A stretch of DNA of 39,264 bases from an uncultured Synergistaceae bacterium (lineage in GTDB: Bacteria; Synergistota; Synergistia; Synergistales; Aminobacteriaceae), in contig CALMZW010000334.1 in NCBI GenBank assembly GCA_937870605.1, positions 1 through 39,264 on the forward strand, in the 5' to 3' direction. Below, piece after piece: positions 8,816 to 17,908 of this stretch. A model generated the notes under the pieces. It was not told where the DNA came from. It did not search any database and saw only the letters and a program-made list of their open reading frames with translations. The stretch's first letter is position 1. Every line of letters starts with the position of its first letter. The position numbers and the translations under genes are program-made.

Positions 8816-10345
8816 GTGCTGGAAACAGTGGACCTGTCCCGGAGTCTGAAGAAGAAGCAGGCGCAGAACGCCGTCGGGGAGCTGATGTGCTCCATCGGCG
8901 AAATGCAGCGCCATCTGTCCGAACGGCATACGGCGGTCGTCGTCATTCTCGAGGGATGGGCCGCGTCCGGGCGGGGGGGGATCGCAAACCGCCTGCTGCT
9001 CGCCCTCGACCCCAGGGGATACTCCTTCCATTACCCCGAAACGCCCTGCTGCCCCACAGGGCGCCCGTCGCTCCTCCCCTTCCAGCGGCTGATTCCGCCC
9101 GTCGGACGCATCGCGGTGTTCGGACGGAGCTTTTACGACCGGGCCTGGCGCGCCGCCGCCGACGAAGTCTTCCTGCGCGACGTCGCGGCGTTCGAGCGCC
9201 AGCTGGCCGACGCGGGCGTTCTCGTGGTCAAGGCGTTTCTTCACATCTCCCGCGAGGAGCAGGGCAAACGCCTGAAAAAGCGCATGAAGGACCCCAAACT
9301 CTCCTGGAACGTCGAAGCCGGCGATATCGAGGAGAACGAGCGGTACGACGAGCGCGCCGCCGCCGCGGAGGCGATGCTGCGCGCCACCGAGTCGGAGCAC
9401 GCGCCGTGGACCGTGATCCCCGCGACGGACGAATCGTACGCGGCCGTCGCGTTCCTGACATGCGTCCGGGACGCGATGAGCGCCTGGCTGGAGCGCGCCG
9501 CCCCCGTTCCCGCTCCCGAGCGCCGCGCCTCGCGGACGACCGACGCGGTGCTTCGAAGCTCCATGATGACGTCGCTCGACTACTCCGGAGACCTCGACGG
9601 GGACGCGTACGAAAAGCGCCTCGAAGCGTTGCAGGGTCGGATGCACGAGCTGGGCATCGCGATGATGCAGTCCCGCCTTCCCGGAATCGTCGTCTTCGAG
9701 GGGGTCGACGCCGCGGGCAAGGGCGGAGCGATCCGCCGCCTCACCGAGTCCCTCTACCCCCGATGCTACGATGTGGTTCCGGTCGGCGCCCCGAACGAAT
9801 GGGAGCGCGCGCACCCGTATCTCTGGCGCTTCTGGAAGGAATTTCCCGATGACGGAAAGCTCGTGATCTTCGACCGGAGCTGGTACGGCCGCGTGCTCGT
9901 CGAGCGTGTCGAGGGCTTCTGCGGCGAGCGCGACTGGAAGCGGGCCTACCGGGAGATCAACGAGATGGAGGGGCACCTGGCGTCCACCGGCGTCGTGATC
10001 GCGAAGTTCTGGCTGCAGATCGACCGGGACGAGCAGCTCCGCCGCTTCGAAAGCCGCAGGGACGACCCCGAACGCAGCTGGAAGCTCACCGACGAGGACT
10101 GGCGCAATCGCGAGAAGTGGGGGCTCTACCAGGAGGCCGCATCGGAGATGATCGTCCGGACGAGCACCGCGCAGGCGCCCTGGACGGTCGTCGCGACAAA
10201 TTCCAAGAAGCTCGCGCGCGTGAAGGTGCTCTCGACGATCGTTGACGCCATCGAGGCCGCGATTGCCGGAAACGGCGGCCCGAAAACGGCGCCGGAACCC
10301 GAGAAAAAGAAGAAGACGGATACGGAAAAGAGGAAGAAAGCGTGA
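8816..10345 (+). CDS. Two-domain polyphosphate kinase 2 family protein (polyphosphate:AMP phosphotransferase-like)
   Basis: C-terminal half: VVFEGVDAAGKGGAIRRLTESL, IFDRSWYGRVLVERVEGF; N-terminal half is a diverged copy (ILEGWAASGRGG, VFGRSFYDRAW). GGAGGTGAT RBS. Confidence 0.92.
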   Translation: MLETVDLSRSLKKKQAQNAVGELMCSIGEMQRHLSERHTAVVVILEGWAASGRGGIANRLLLALDPRGYSFHYPETPCCPTGRPSLLPFQRLIPPVGRIAVFGRSFYDRAWRAAADEVFLRDVAAFERQLADAGVLVVKAFLHISREEQGKRLKKRMKDPKLSWNVEAGDIEENERYDERAAAAEAMLRATESEHAPWTVIPATDESYAAVAFLTCVRDAMSAWLERAAPVPAPERRASRTTDAVLRSSMMTSLDYSGDLDGDAYEKRLEALQGRMHELGIAMMQSRLPGIVVFEGVDAAGKGGAIRRLTESLYPRCYDVVPVGAPNEWERAHPYLWRFWKEFPDDGKLVIFDRSWYGRVLVERVEGFCGERDWKRAYREINEMEGHLASTGVVIAKFWLQIDRDEQLRRFESRRDDPERSWKLTDEDWRNREKWGLYQEAASEMIVRTSTAQAPWTVVATNSKKLARVKVLSTIVDAIEAAIAGNGGPKTAPEPEKKKKTDTEKRKKA

Positions 10346-11154
10346 ACGACGCTCCCGCACTCCTGTTCGACGGGGTCTCCTTCGCATACGGAGGAGACCC
10401 CGTCCTTGAAGACGTTTCCTTTTCGGTCCCGCAGGGGGAATACCTCGTCTGCATGGGGCCGAACGGCGGCGGCAAGACCACGCTGCTCAAACTCATGCTC
10501 GGCCTGATCGCTCCGGACTCGGGGAGCGTCTCCGTGCTCGGGGCCCCGGCCGGCGACGCGCGCGGCGTGGGGTACGTCCCACAGGACGCGGGCCGGAACC
10601 GGGGCTTCCCGGTCTCCGTTCTCGACGTGGTCCTCATGGGGCGGCTGCACATGCCGGCGTCCGGCGGCGCTCCGGGCGGATCGCGGCTCGGCCGCGACGA
10701 CCGATCCCGCGCCGAAGAGGCCTTGGGCGCGATGGGACTCGCCCACCGGCGCGACGACCTCATGGGGTCGCTCTCGCAGGGACAGCGCCAGCGCGTCCTC
10801 ATCGCCCGCGCGCTGGCCGCCGAACCGAGCCTGCTGCTTCTCGACGAGCCTGCGGCCTCGATCGACCGCGAGGCCGGCGAGGTGCTCGACGAACGCCTTG
10901 CGGCCCTCAAGGGACGCATCACGATCGTCGAGGTGAGTCACGGGCTGTCGGCCGTTTCGAGCCGGGCCACGGCCGTCGCGTGCGTCAACCGGCGCGTCTA
11001 CTACCATGACAAGGGCGAGATCGTTCCGGAGATGCTCTCGCTCGCCTACGGAACGTGTCCCGTGGAGCTCGTCGCGCACGGCCTTCCGCACCGGGTTCTC
11101 GCGCCGCACCGGCATGACGGAAACTGCGACCGCGAAGACGGAGGGGCGGCATGA
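10342..11154 (+). CDS. znuC: Metal (Zn/Mn-type) ABC transporter ATP-binding protein
   Basis: MGPNGGGKTTLLKLMLGL Walker A; SLSQGQRQRVLIARALAAEPSLLLLDEPAASID signature/Walker B; His-containing C-terminus; next gene is a matching permease. Confidence 0.88.
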   Translation: MNDAPALLFDGVSFAYGGDPVLEDVSFSVPQGEYLVCMGPNGGGKTTLLKLMLGLIAPDSGSVSVLGAPAGDARGVGYVPQDAGRNRGFPVSVLDVVLMGRLHMPASGGAPGGSRLGRDDRSRAEEALGAMGLAHRRDDLMGSLSQGQRQRVLIARALAAEPSLLLLDEPAASIDREAGEVLDERLAALKGRITIVEVSHGLSAVSSRATAVACVNRRVYYHDKGEIVPEMLSLAYGTCPVELVAHGLPHRVLAPHRHDGNCDREDGGAA

Positions 11155-11954
11155 TCGAGGCGCTGCAATACGATTTCATGCGCAACGCGCTCCTGGCCGC
11201 CCTGCTCGCGAGCGCGCTCTGCGGCATCCTCGGAACGCTCGTCGTAGTCAAGCGTTACGTGATCCTCGCGGGCGGAATCGCCCATGCCGCGTACGGCGGC
11301 GTGGGACTCTCGCTCTTCCTCGGCCTTCCTCCCGAGGCCGGAACATTCGCGTTCACGGGGCTCGTCTCGCTCCTGATGGCCTGGATCGCGAAACGGAGCC
11401 CGGGCCGCTCGGACTCGGTGATCGGCGTGCTCTGGGCGGCGGGGATGGCGGTCGGCGTGATCTGCACGGATCTCGCGCCGCGGTCGGGCGCGGACCTCAT
11501 GAGCTATCTCTTCGGAAGCATCCTCACGGTCACGCGGCAGGACCTCCTGCTGATGGGAGGGCTTCTGGCCGTCTGCCTCGCCGTCTGCGCCACGCGCTAC
11601 CGCGAAATCCTGTGCTTCGCGTTCGACGAGGACTTCGCGCGGGTCCGGGGCGTTCCGACCTCGTTCTATCACTACGCGCTCGTCGTCGTGCTGTCGCTCT
11701 CGGTCGTCCTCGCGATCCGCGTCGTCGGCCTGATCCTCGTGATCGCGCTGCTGACGATCCCGCCGTCGATCGCGGAACGGTTCTCCCGGTCGCTCTCGGG
11801 AATGATGGTCCTCTCGACGCTCCTCGGCGTCGCCTTTTCCCTCTCGGGCCTCCAGCTCGCCTACACGTTCAACCTCACCGCGGGCGCTGCGATCATCCTC
11901 GTCGCCGCAAGCGCCTACATGCTGGTCACAGTCTTCCCGCGACGGCGTTCCTGA
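11151..11954 (+). CDS. znuB: Metal ABC transporter permease (ZnuB/MntB-like)
   Basis: ABC-3 family: GTLVVVKRYVILAGGIAHAAYGGVGLSLFLGL, LMSYLFGSILTVTRQDL, RVVGLILVIALLTIPPSIAERF. Confidence 0.9.
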   Translation: MIEALQYDFMRNALLAALLASALCGILGTLVVVKRYVILAGGIAHAAYGGVGLSLFLGLPPEAGTFAFTGLVSLLMAWIAKRSPGRSDSVIGVLWAAGMAVGVICTDLAPRSGADLMSYLFGSILTVTRQDLLLMGGLLAVCLAVCATRYREILCFAFDEDFARVRGVPTSFYHYALVVVLSLSVVLAIRVVGLILVIALLTIPPSIAERFSRSLSGMMVLSTLLGVAFSLSGLQLAYTFNLTAGAAIILVAASAYMLVTVFPRRRS

Positions 11955-12936
11955 GAATCTCCCCGAGGCGTTCCACATCCGCGCCGTCAAGCTCCTGCCC
12001 CACGGGGAGCGCGATCACGCGCCGGGCGATGTCGCGGTCGGTCGCGAAACGGTCGCCCGGCTCCGGGTTCACGTCCCAGGCGAGCGGCGGGACGACATGC
12101 GCGGCGCGCAGGCGGCGCAGCAGCTCATCGCGGCTCCCCCGTTCGAGCAGGACGGGCAGGCAGAGCGGCGCGGCGTCCTCCGGGACATCGGGATGCAACG
12201 GCCGCAGCTGTGACGGCAGCAGGGACGCGAGCAGGCGGGCGTTCTCGCGCCGCCTCGGGGCCGCCGTCGCGATGTCGCACCGCGTCAGGATGCGACGTCC
12301 CGACGCGGACGCGTCTCGGGCCGACGCGTCCGCGTCCAGTCGGGCTTCGGCCGCGCGCGAGAGCCGGAGATATTCCCGGCGTCCGCCGTCTCGACGCATC
12401 GCCCGCAACGCCGCGAGCGCGGACGCGACGAACGTCCGGTCGGACGGCAGCGCTGGGGCGTCCACGAGCCTCTGCGACGCCAGCAGCGCGCCGTCCGGAA
12501 CGGGAAGGACCTTCCGGAAGCTGTACGCGGAATAATCGGGCGGATGGGACGGCGATGCGGACGCAGGCCGGTCGAACGCCCACAGGCTCGCCGGGACGCA
12601 GTCCTCGATGACGGCGAACGGGCGGTCCGCGCCGAACGCGTCGACAAACGCGACGGCCGCGCGGTTCGGAAAACCGAACCAGTGGATGAAGAGGAAGACG
12701 TCTCCCGAGGCGGGCGTCTCGTCGGGGATCGAAGACAGGTCCGCCCCCTGCGAGTAAAAGCGCATGTCGAACCCGGCTTCGGCGAAGGGCTGCGCGACCG
12801 ACGGGCAGCAGTAGAAGGGGAGCCGGACGACGGGGTTCGCGCCGCGGGAGAGCAGGTCTGCGGCAGCGAGCGCGAGCGCGCTCCTGCCGGCAGCGCACAA
12901 GCGGACGCAGCGCGCGGCGATTCCCGGGAACGTCAC
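11926..12936 (-). CDS. DegT/DnrJ-type PLP-dependent aminotransferase-like protein
   Basis: Fold-type I pattern: AAGRSALALAAADLL, FLFIHWFGFPN, VIEDCVPASLW, YSFRKVLPVPDGALL. GTG start 12936 follows the upstream stop. Confidence 0.65.
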   Translation of the reverse strand: MTFPGIAARCVRLCAAGRSALALAAADLLSRGANPVVRLPFYCCPSVAQPFAEAGFDMRFYSQGADLSSIPDETPASGDVFLFIHWFGFPNRAAVAFVDAFGADRPFAVIEDCVPASLWAFDRPASASPSHPPDYSAYSFRKVLPVPDGALLASQRLVDAPALPSDRTFVASALAALRAMRRDGGRREYLRLSRAAEARLDADASARDASASGRRILTRCDIATAAPRRRENARLLASLLPSQLRPLHPDVPEDAAPLCLPVLLERGSRDELLRRLRAAHVVPPLAWDVNPEPGDRFATDRDIARRVIALPVGQELDGADVERLGEILRNAVAGRL

Positions 12937-12943
12937 GGCGGCG

Positions 12944-13570
12944 CTACGCTGTTGGGCGATCGGGGAGCGGCGTGACGGTCGGAAGGTCGGGGATCGTGAG
13001 TTCCGGCCAGGGGGTCGGCGTCGGAAACGCGTCGACCGGCGTCGGGGAGGGCGTCGGAGACGTCCCGTCGTCCAGGCGCAATCCATCCAGATACGCGCGG
13101 AGGTCGGCTTCGAGGACTTCAAAGGCCTCTTGGAGCGCGACGAACAGCACCGCAAGCCCGGTGTTCCCGTCGAGGAAGCAGAAGACGCGCCCCTGAAGTC
13201 TGTTTCCGTTCTTCACGCTGAACGTGAAGTCGTGGCGCACGGCCGGCTTTCCGGCGACGACGGCTCCTGTCGTGGCGCCCGGACGGTAGTTCTCGAAGGC
13301 GCTTTCCAGCGAGTTCTTCTGCACGAGCCGGAGGTACGCGATCGGCGTCAGCCGGATCCGGATGTGTTCTTCGACGGTGCGGAGCTCCGCGGCGATCTTT
13401 CCGTCTTTCACGAGGTAGTAGAACGACGAAAGCGGCGGTTTGGCCTCCTGCTCCACCCATTCTTCGGAAAGGGGCCCCGGAACGAGACGCGCCGACGCGG
13501 CGCACGCCCCCGAGCAAAGGAGGACGACGCAGAGCAGGGCCCGCGACAGCTTCCATGCGAATCGTTTCAC
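12944..13570 (-). CDS. Secreted protein of unknown function (short paralog)
   Basis: Signal peptide MKRFAWKLSRALLCVVLLCSGACAASA; shares LSEEWVEQ..FYYLVKDGKIAAE..RHDFTF..GRVFCFL with the neighbour at 13735..14907; Pro/Thr-rich tail. Confidence 0.75.
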   Translation of the reverse strand: MKRFAWKLSRALLCVVLLCSGACAASARLVPGPLSEEWVEQEAKPPLSSFYYLVKDGKIAAELRTVEEHIRIRLTPIAYLRLVQKNSLESAFENYRPGATTGAVVAGKPAVRHDFTFSVKNGNRLQGRVFCFLDGNTGLAVLFVALQEAFEVLEADLRAYLDGLRLDDGTSPTPSPTPVDAFPTPTPWPELTIPDLPTVTPLPDRPTA

Positions 13571-13655
13571 GATGTGGAGTTCCCCTTTCGTCGATCAGGC
13601 GTCCGAAGCGTGTGCGGTGCGGGAAGGCCGAGCGTCCCGAACCGCTGCGCCTTGG

Positions 13656-13694
13656 AAAAGGGCGGCCCGCCCGCGCGACCGGGCAAGCCGCCTT
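13656..13694 (-). terminator. Rho-independent terminator between the tandem paralogs
   Basis: Minus strand AAGGCGGCTTGCCCGGTCGCGCGGGCGGGCCGCCCTTTT. Confidence 0.7.
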
Positions 13695-13734
13695 GTGCAG
13701 CATGACGCAGTCGTATGCAGAACCGTTTCCGCCG

Positions 13735-14907
13735 CTACTTTTTTTTCACGTCGGCGAAGAGCCTCTGGATCCACGGCTTCGCCTTGTCGTAGTCGGCGGC
13801 CGCGAGCGTCACGACGACGAGCGTCTGGATATCCTTGTAGTGCGCGATCAGGCGGACCTTGCGGACCGTCTCGGTTTTGCTATAGAGCGTGATGCTCCCG
13901 GCAAGCTCTCCGGAGATCGGCGACGAACCGTGGTTCTTCCACTCTTTGGTCTGTTCGTCGAGACGGTTCGCGAGGTCCTTTTCGGTGACCGGGAAGAGAA
14001 GCCGGATTTCGGAAGCGTCCGGCCCCTTGAAGATGACCTCGTCGGGAAGAATCTCCTCTTTGAGCTCGATCGTCTCCGGCAGCGTCACGACGCTTCGGGC
14101 CATCGGGTCTTCGTACTGCCGCGTCTCGGGCGACCAGAACGTGGATTTGTCTTCGGGCAGGGCGGGCATTCCGCCGGGCTTCGCGTCGCCGGACGCTTCA
14201 GGCGTCAGGTCCGGCAAGTCGCCCGATACGGCGGGGGCAGACGTCGGAGCGGCGGTCGGTTCGGGTTTCGGCGCTTCGGTCGGCGCGGGGGCCTTCGTCG
14301 GGGCGACGGGCAGACCGAGCGACGGCTTCGGAAGCGGCGCTTTCGTCGGCGTCGCCGGGACGGGCGTCGGGCTCGCGGCGAAGACGCCGCTCGGGACAAC
14401 CGCGTCGCCCAGGGTCATCCCGTTCACGACCGCCTCGAAATCCGGTTCGAGTTTGACGAAGAATTCCTCGAGGCCCACGAACAGGGCCGTGTACCCCTCC
14501 TGGCCCTTGAGGAAGCAGTAGACGCGTCCCTTCAGCTTGGCGCCGCTGTCGAGGGTGAACGTGAAGTCGTGCCGGGCCGCCTTCTCTCCGGCGACGGCCG
14601 TTTCCGTCGTCTCGCCGGGCGCATAGTTCGCGAAGCCGGTCTTCAGCGAGTTCTGCTGGACGAGCTTGAGGTATCCCTGCGGATTGATCTTTATCGCAAC
14701 CTTTTCTTCCACCGCGCGGAACTCCGCCGCGACATTGCCTTCCTTCATGAGGTAGTAGAAGTACTTGATGGGCGCTTCCGCCGGCTGCTCCACCCATTCG
14801 TCCGACAGCCCCCCGAGATTCAGTCCCGCATGCGCGGGAAGCCCCGTAACGCACAGGAGAACGGCGCACAGCACGCCGAGAAACGCGACTCCGCCGAACC
14901 GCTTCAT
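13735..14907 (-). CDS. Secreted protein of unknown function (long paralog, two globular domains joined by a Pro/Thr-rich linker)
   Basis: Signal peptide; N-terminal domain homologous to 12944..13570; linker ASPTPVPATPTKAPLPKPS...PTEAPKPEPTAAPTSAP; second alpha/beta-like domain at the C-terminus. Confidence 0.8.
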   Translation of the reverse strand: MKRFGGVAFLGVLCAVLLCVTGLPAHAGLNLGGLSDEWVEQPAEAPIKYFYYLMKEGNVAAEFRAVEEKVAIKINPQGYLKLVQQNSLKTGFANYAPGETTETAVAGEKAARHDFTFTLDSGAKLKGRVYCFLKGQEGYTALFVGLEEFFVKLEPDFEAVVNGMTLGDAVVPSGVFAASPTPVPATPTKAPLPKPSLGLPVAPTKAPAPTEAPKPEPTAAPTSAPAVSGDLPDLTPEASGDAKPGGMPALPEDKSTFWSPETRQYEDPMARSVVTLPETIELKEEILPDEVIFKGPDASEIRLLFPVTEKDLANRLDEQTKEWKNHGSSPISGELAGSITLYSKTETVRKVRLIAHYKDIQTLVVVTLAAADYDKAKPWIQRLFADVKKK

Positions 14908-15051
14908 CGTTTCAACCCCCTCTTTCCGGCCGTCCGCTCGCGGATCCGGCCATCAGTCTGCACTGCCGTCAGTATAGCGCGACAATGCGCGTGCGGGCAA
15001 TCGTGCACGCGAAAAGCCCACGAACGAAGTCATCGATGCGGGCGACGAAAC

Positions 15052-16203
15052 CTACTCCCGCAGCCGGCGCGTGAGTTCCTCGAACTCGCGCCGGACGCCG
15101 GCGTTCTCGAACGTCTGGATCTCGGGGATCTGCAGCGCGATGAGCGTGTCGAAGAGCTTGAGCCCCGACTGGATCATGGCGCTCAGGTCCGAGGAGTGGC
15201 GCACGGTGTCGTAGGTGTTCTTGGCGACACGGCGATCCCGTTCGAGCCCGTGGACGCAGAGAACGAGCTGCGAGCGCTGCCTTCCGAGAAGCTCCTCGTA
15301 GAGCTTCGCCGCGCGGAGCGTGAACGTGTTCGACTCGACGTTCGCGCTCAGGATCTTCCGCTGCGTCTCGGAGAAGCCGCGCCCGGCAAGGGCCGTCCGG
15401 GCCTCTTCGAGGCTCATGCGGACGCTCTCGCGGATCTGTCCGATCCGGGGGACGTACCCCTCGTCGATTCGTCGGATAAATTCGTTCTGCGTGTGGATGA
15501 GGACGTCGATCAGGACGACGTACATTCCGTAGTAGCGCCGCGCGATCGTCATGTCGTCCCGGTTCGCGCCCGCGAGTTCCATCAGCTTCGTGGTGACGGT
15601 CCGGACGTTTTCGAAGATGACCGCGTTTTTCAGGAGGTCGTCGCCGACGACGGAGGTCAGCAGCACGTCGAGCTGATCGTCGTCCAGCCGGAGGTCGTAG
15701 CTCCTGAGGTTGTCCGTGATCCGGGAGCGGACCCCGGCGACGGCCTTCGTCGCGTTCGCGATGTCCTCTTCCGTTTCGGCGATGAGGTCGTCGTAATCCT
15801 TCACGGTCTTGACGACGTAGGGCAGCTTCGTCTTCACGGGGGCCGAGAGGCGCTTGTTCCGGTACTCCTCGATGGTCCGCCGCATCGCCGGGATGGTCTC
15901 CTGCAGCTTCCGCATCTCGATGCGCGCCTCGTTGACGTCGGACGTGAGCAGAAGCTCCATCGCGCGGTCGAGCAGTTCGTCGATCTTTTTCGCGTTCGAC
16001 GTCTTGTCCGCTCCGATCCACGCGGAATCGGGGAGTGATTCGTGCCGGTCTTTCAGGTCGATGGTCCGTTCCATCGTCTCGTAGAGCTTGTTCCAGACCT
16101 CCGCGACGGGTTTCGGAAGCTCGGCGGCGCATCCGGGAAGCGCTGCCGCCGGAAATGCGGCGATCGACGCCGCGATGACGATCTGCACAAGGAATTTTTT
16201 CAC
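15052..16203 (-). CDS. Secreted helical/coiled-coil protein of unknown function
   Basis: GTG 16203 after GAGGAGG; signal peptide MKKFLVQIVIAASIAAFPAAALPGCAAELP; long helix-rich, highly charged remainder. Confidence 0.75.
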   Translation of the reverse strand: MKKFLVQIVIAASIAAFPAAALPGCAAELPKPVAEVWNKLYETMERTIDLKDRHESLPDSAWIGADKTSNAKKIDELLDRAMELLLTSDVNEARIEMRKLQETIPAMRRTIEEYRNKRLSAPVKTKLPYVVKTVKDYDDLIAETEEDIANATKAVAGVRSRITDNLRSYDLRLDDDQLDVLLTSVVGDDLLKNAVIFENVRTVTTKLMELAGANRDDMTIARRYYGMYVVLIDVLIHTQNEFIRRIDEGYVPRIGQIRESVRMSLEEARTALAGRGFSETQRKILSANVESNTFTLRAAKLYEELLGRQRSQLVLCVHGLERDRRVAKNTYDTVRHSSDLSAMIQSGLKLFDTLIALQIPEIQTFENAGVRREFEELTRRLRE

Positions 16204-16306
16204 GGGACGGCCTCCTCGAAAAGGCGTATATTCTCGCGTCCAGTATAGCGCCGTTGGGGAAGGCGCGGCAATCGGCCGCCTCCGCGATTCGTGCGGCGCG
16301 GTCTTC

Positions 16307-17908
16307 CTACGCCGGAACCGGACGGTCCTGCGGGTCGACGCGGATCGCGAAGCGTTCCCCGAAGAGCTTCGAGAAGGGCTTGATGTGCTCTTCGAGCGAC
16401 CAGATTTCGAGCTGGCAGCCGGATACGCCCCGGATGTCGAGGAGCAGGACGTTCCCCTTCCGGCGGAATTCCACCCGCTCGACGAAGCGCTGATGGCTCC
16501 GGTCCATGCTCTCCGCCATGCGAAGGAACATCGAGAGGACGCGGACGGTCTTCGCCGAAGCCGCGTCGAGCAGCGCGAATTCCGGGTCCGTCTTTTTCGG
16601 CGCCCGTTTGCGGTGGTAGAAGGCCGCGGAGGCGATCGTCGCGATCTCCTGCGCGTGGAAGCCGAGCAGCTCGACGTTCCGGATGATGTAGAAGCTGTGG
16701 GCCTGGTGGTTGCTGAACGAGAGGAAGAGGCCGACGTCGTGAAGCAGCGCGGCGTAGTACAGCAGCTCCCGTTCCTGCGCGCCGAGCGCGTGGAGCCCCA
16801 GAAGGGCGGCGCTGTCGAAGAGCCCGAGGCACAGGTCCGCGATGTGCCGCGAGTGTTCCTCGTCGAAGCCGCACGAGCGGCCGAGCTGCAGGACGCTCTG
16901 TTCGCGGACGGACATTTCGGGTTCGAGGTAGCCGCCGTACGTTCCGCGCATGAGGTAGTCGACGAGCAGGCCGTTCTTGAGGGACCGCGAACACACGCGG
17001 ATTTCGCGCAGCTCCAGGTCCTGCATGAGGGTGTGCAGGATCGCCGCGCCCGGGAGGATGACATCGGCGCGCTCCGCGTCCATCCCCGGGATCCTGCAGC
17101 GCTCGGACAGGGGCGTCGTCCGGATGAGCCGGACGGCCGATTCGATCTGGTCGATCGTGACGACGGGGTCCCCCTCCTCGTCGCGCCGCTTCCCCTTTCC
17201 CGCCGCGCGCTGCGCGACCTCGGCGAGCGTTTCGATCGTTCCGGAGCTTCCGAGGACCAGATCGAAGTCCGACTCCTTCAGGCGCTGGACGCTCCGCAGC
17301 GAAGCGTTCCGGATGAACTGCTGCAGCAGGGCGTAGCGCTGGTCGTCGACGGGGGCCTCTTCGTCCGGGAGGAAGAAGATGTTCGACAGCCGGATGCACC
17401 CGAGCTTCAGGGAGTCGAGATACGAGTATTCGGAGCGGTTGCCGACGACGAGTTCCGTGCTGCCGCCGCCGATGTCGATGAAGAGCGCGTTCCGGCTCCC
17501 GAGGTGGACGCCGCTCGCGACGCCGAGGTAGATCAGCCGCGCCTCTTCGAGTCCGGAGATGACCTTGAGGTCGATATCCGCTTCCTTCCGGACGCGTTCG
17601 ATGAAGACGTCGCGGTTTTCCGCGTCGCGCGTGGCGGACGTGGCGACCGCGTAGATTTCTTCCGCGCCGAGGTTCCGGGCCATGTCCGCGAAGCGGCGCA
17701 GGACGAGGATCGTCCGCTCCATCGCCTCCTGGCGCAGCCGCTGCTTGACGAATTCTCCCTCGCCGAGCCGGACCATGACCTTGTGCTGGTTCAGGATGGT
17801 GTACGACCGGTTCGTGTTGATCCGCACGACGAGGAGCCGCACGGAGTTGGTCCCGAGATCGACGAGGCCGACGACGTGCCCCTCCGTGGGGATCAGATGG
17901 GGCGCCAC
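16307..17908 (-). CDS. ppx: Exopolyphosphatase / guanosine pentaphosphate phosphohydrolase family protein
   Basis: VGLVDLGTNSVRLLVVRI, SATRDAENRD, ALFIDIGGGSTELVVG, VLGSSGTIETLA; C-terminal HD-like domain AALLHDVGLFLSFSNHQAHSFYII. Start assigned to in-frame GTG 17908 overlapping the upstream gene; uncertain. Confidence 0.9.
   Translation of the reverse strand: MAPHLIPTEGHVVGLVDLGTNSVRLLVVRINTNRSYTILNQHKVMVRLGEGEFVKQRLRQEAMERTILVLRRFADMARNLGAEEIYAVATSATRDAENRDVFIERVRKEADIDLKVISGLEEARLIYLGVASGVHLGSRNALFIDIGGGSTELVVGNRSEYSYLDSLKLGCIRLSNIFFLPDEEAPVDDQRYALLQQFIRNASLRSVQRLKESDFDLVLGSSGTIETLAEVAQRAAGKGKRRDEEGDPVVTIDQIESAVRLIRTTPLSERCRIPGMDAERADVILPGAAILHTLMQDLELREIRVCSRSLKNGLLVDYLMRGTYGGYLEPEMSVREQSVLQLGRSCGFDEEHSRHIADLCLGLFDSAALLGLHALGAQERELLYYAALLHDVGLFLSFSNHQAHSFYIIRNVELLGFHAQEIATIASAAFYHRKRAPKKTDPEFALLDAASAKTVRVLSMFLRMAESMDRSHQRFVERVEFRRKGNVLLLDIRGVSGCQLEIWSLEEHIKPFSKLFGERFAIRVDPQDRPVPA

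Noticed and set aside
13555-16038. 827-aa plus ORF opposite the secreted protein genes
   Set aside because: Antisense artefact; minus-strand frames have signal peptides, RBSs and paralogous conservation.
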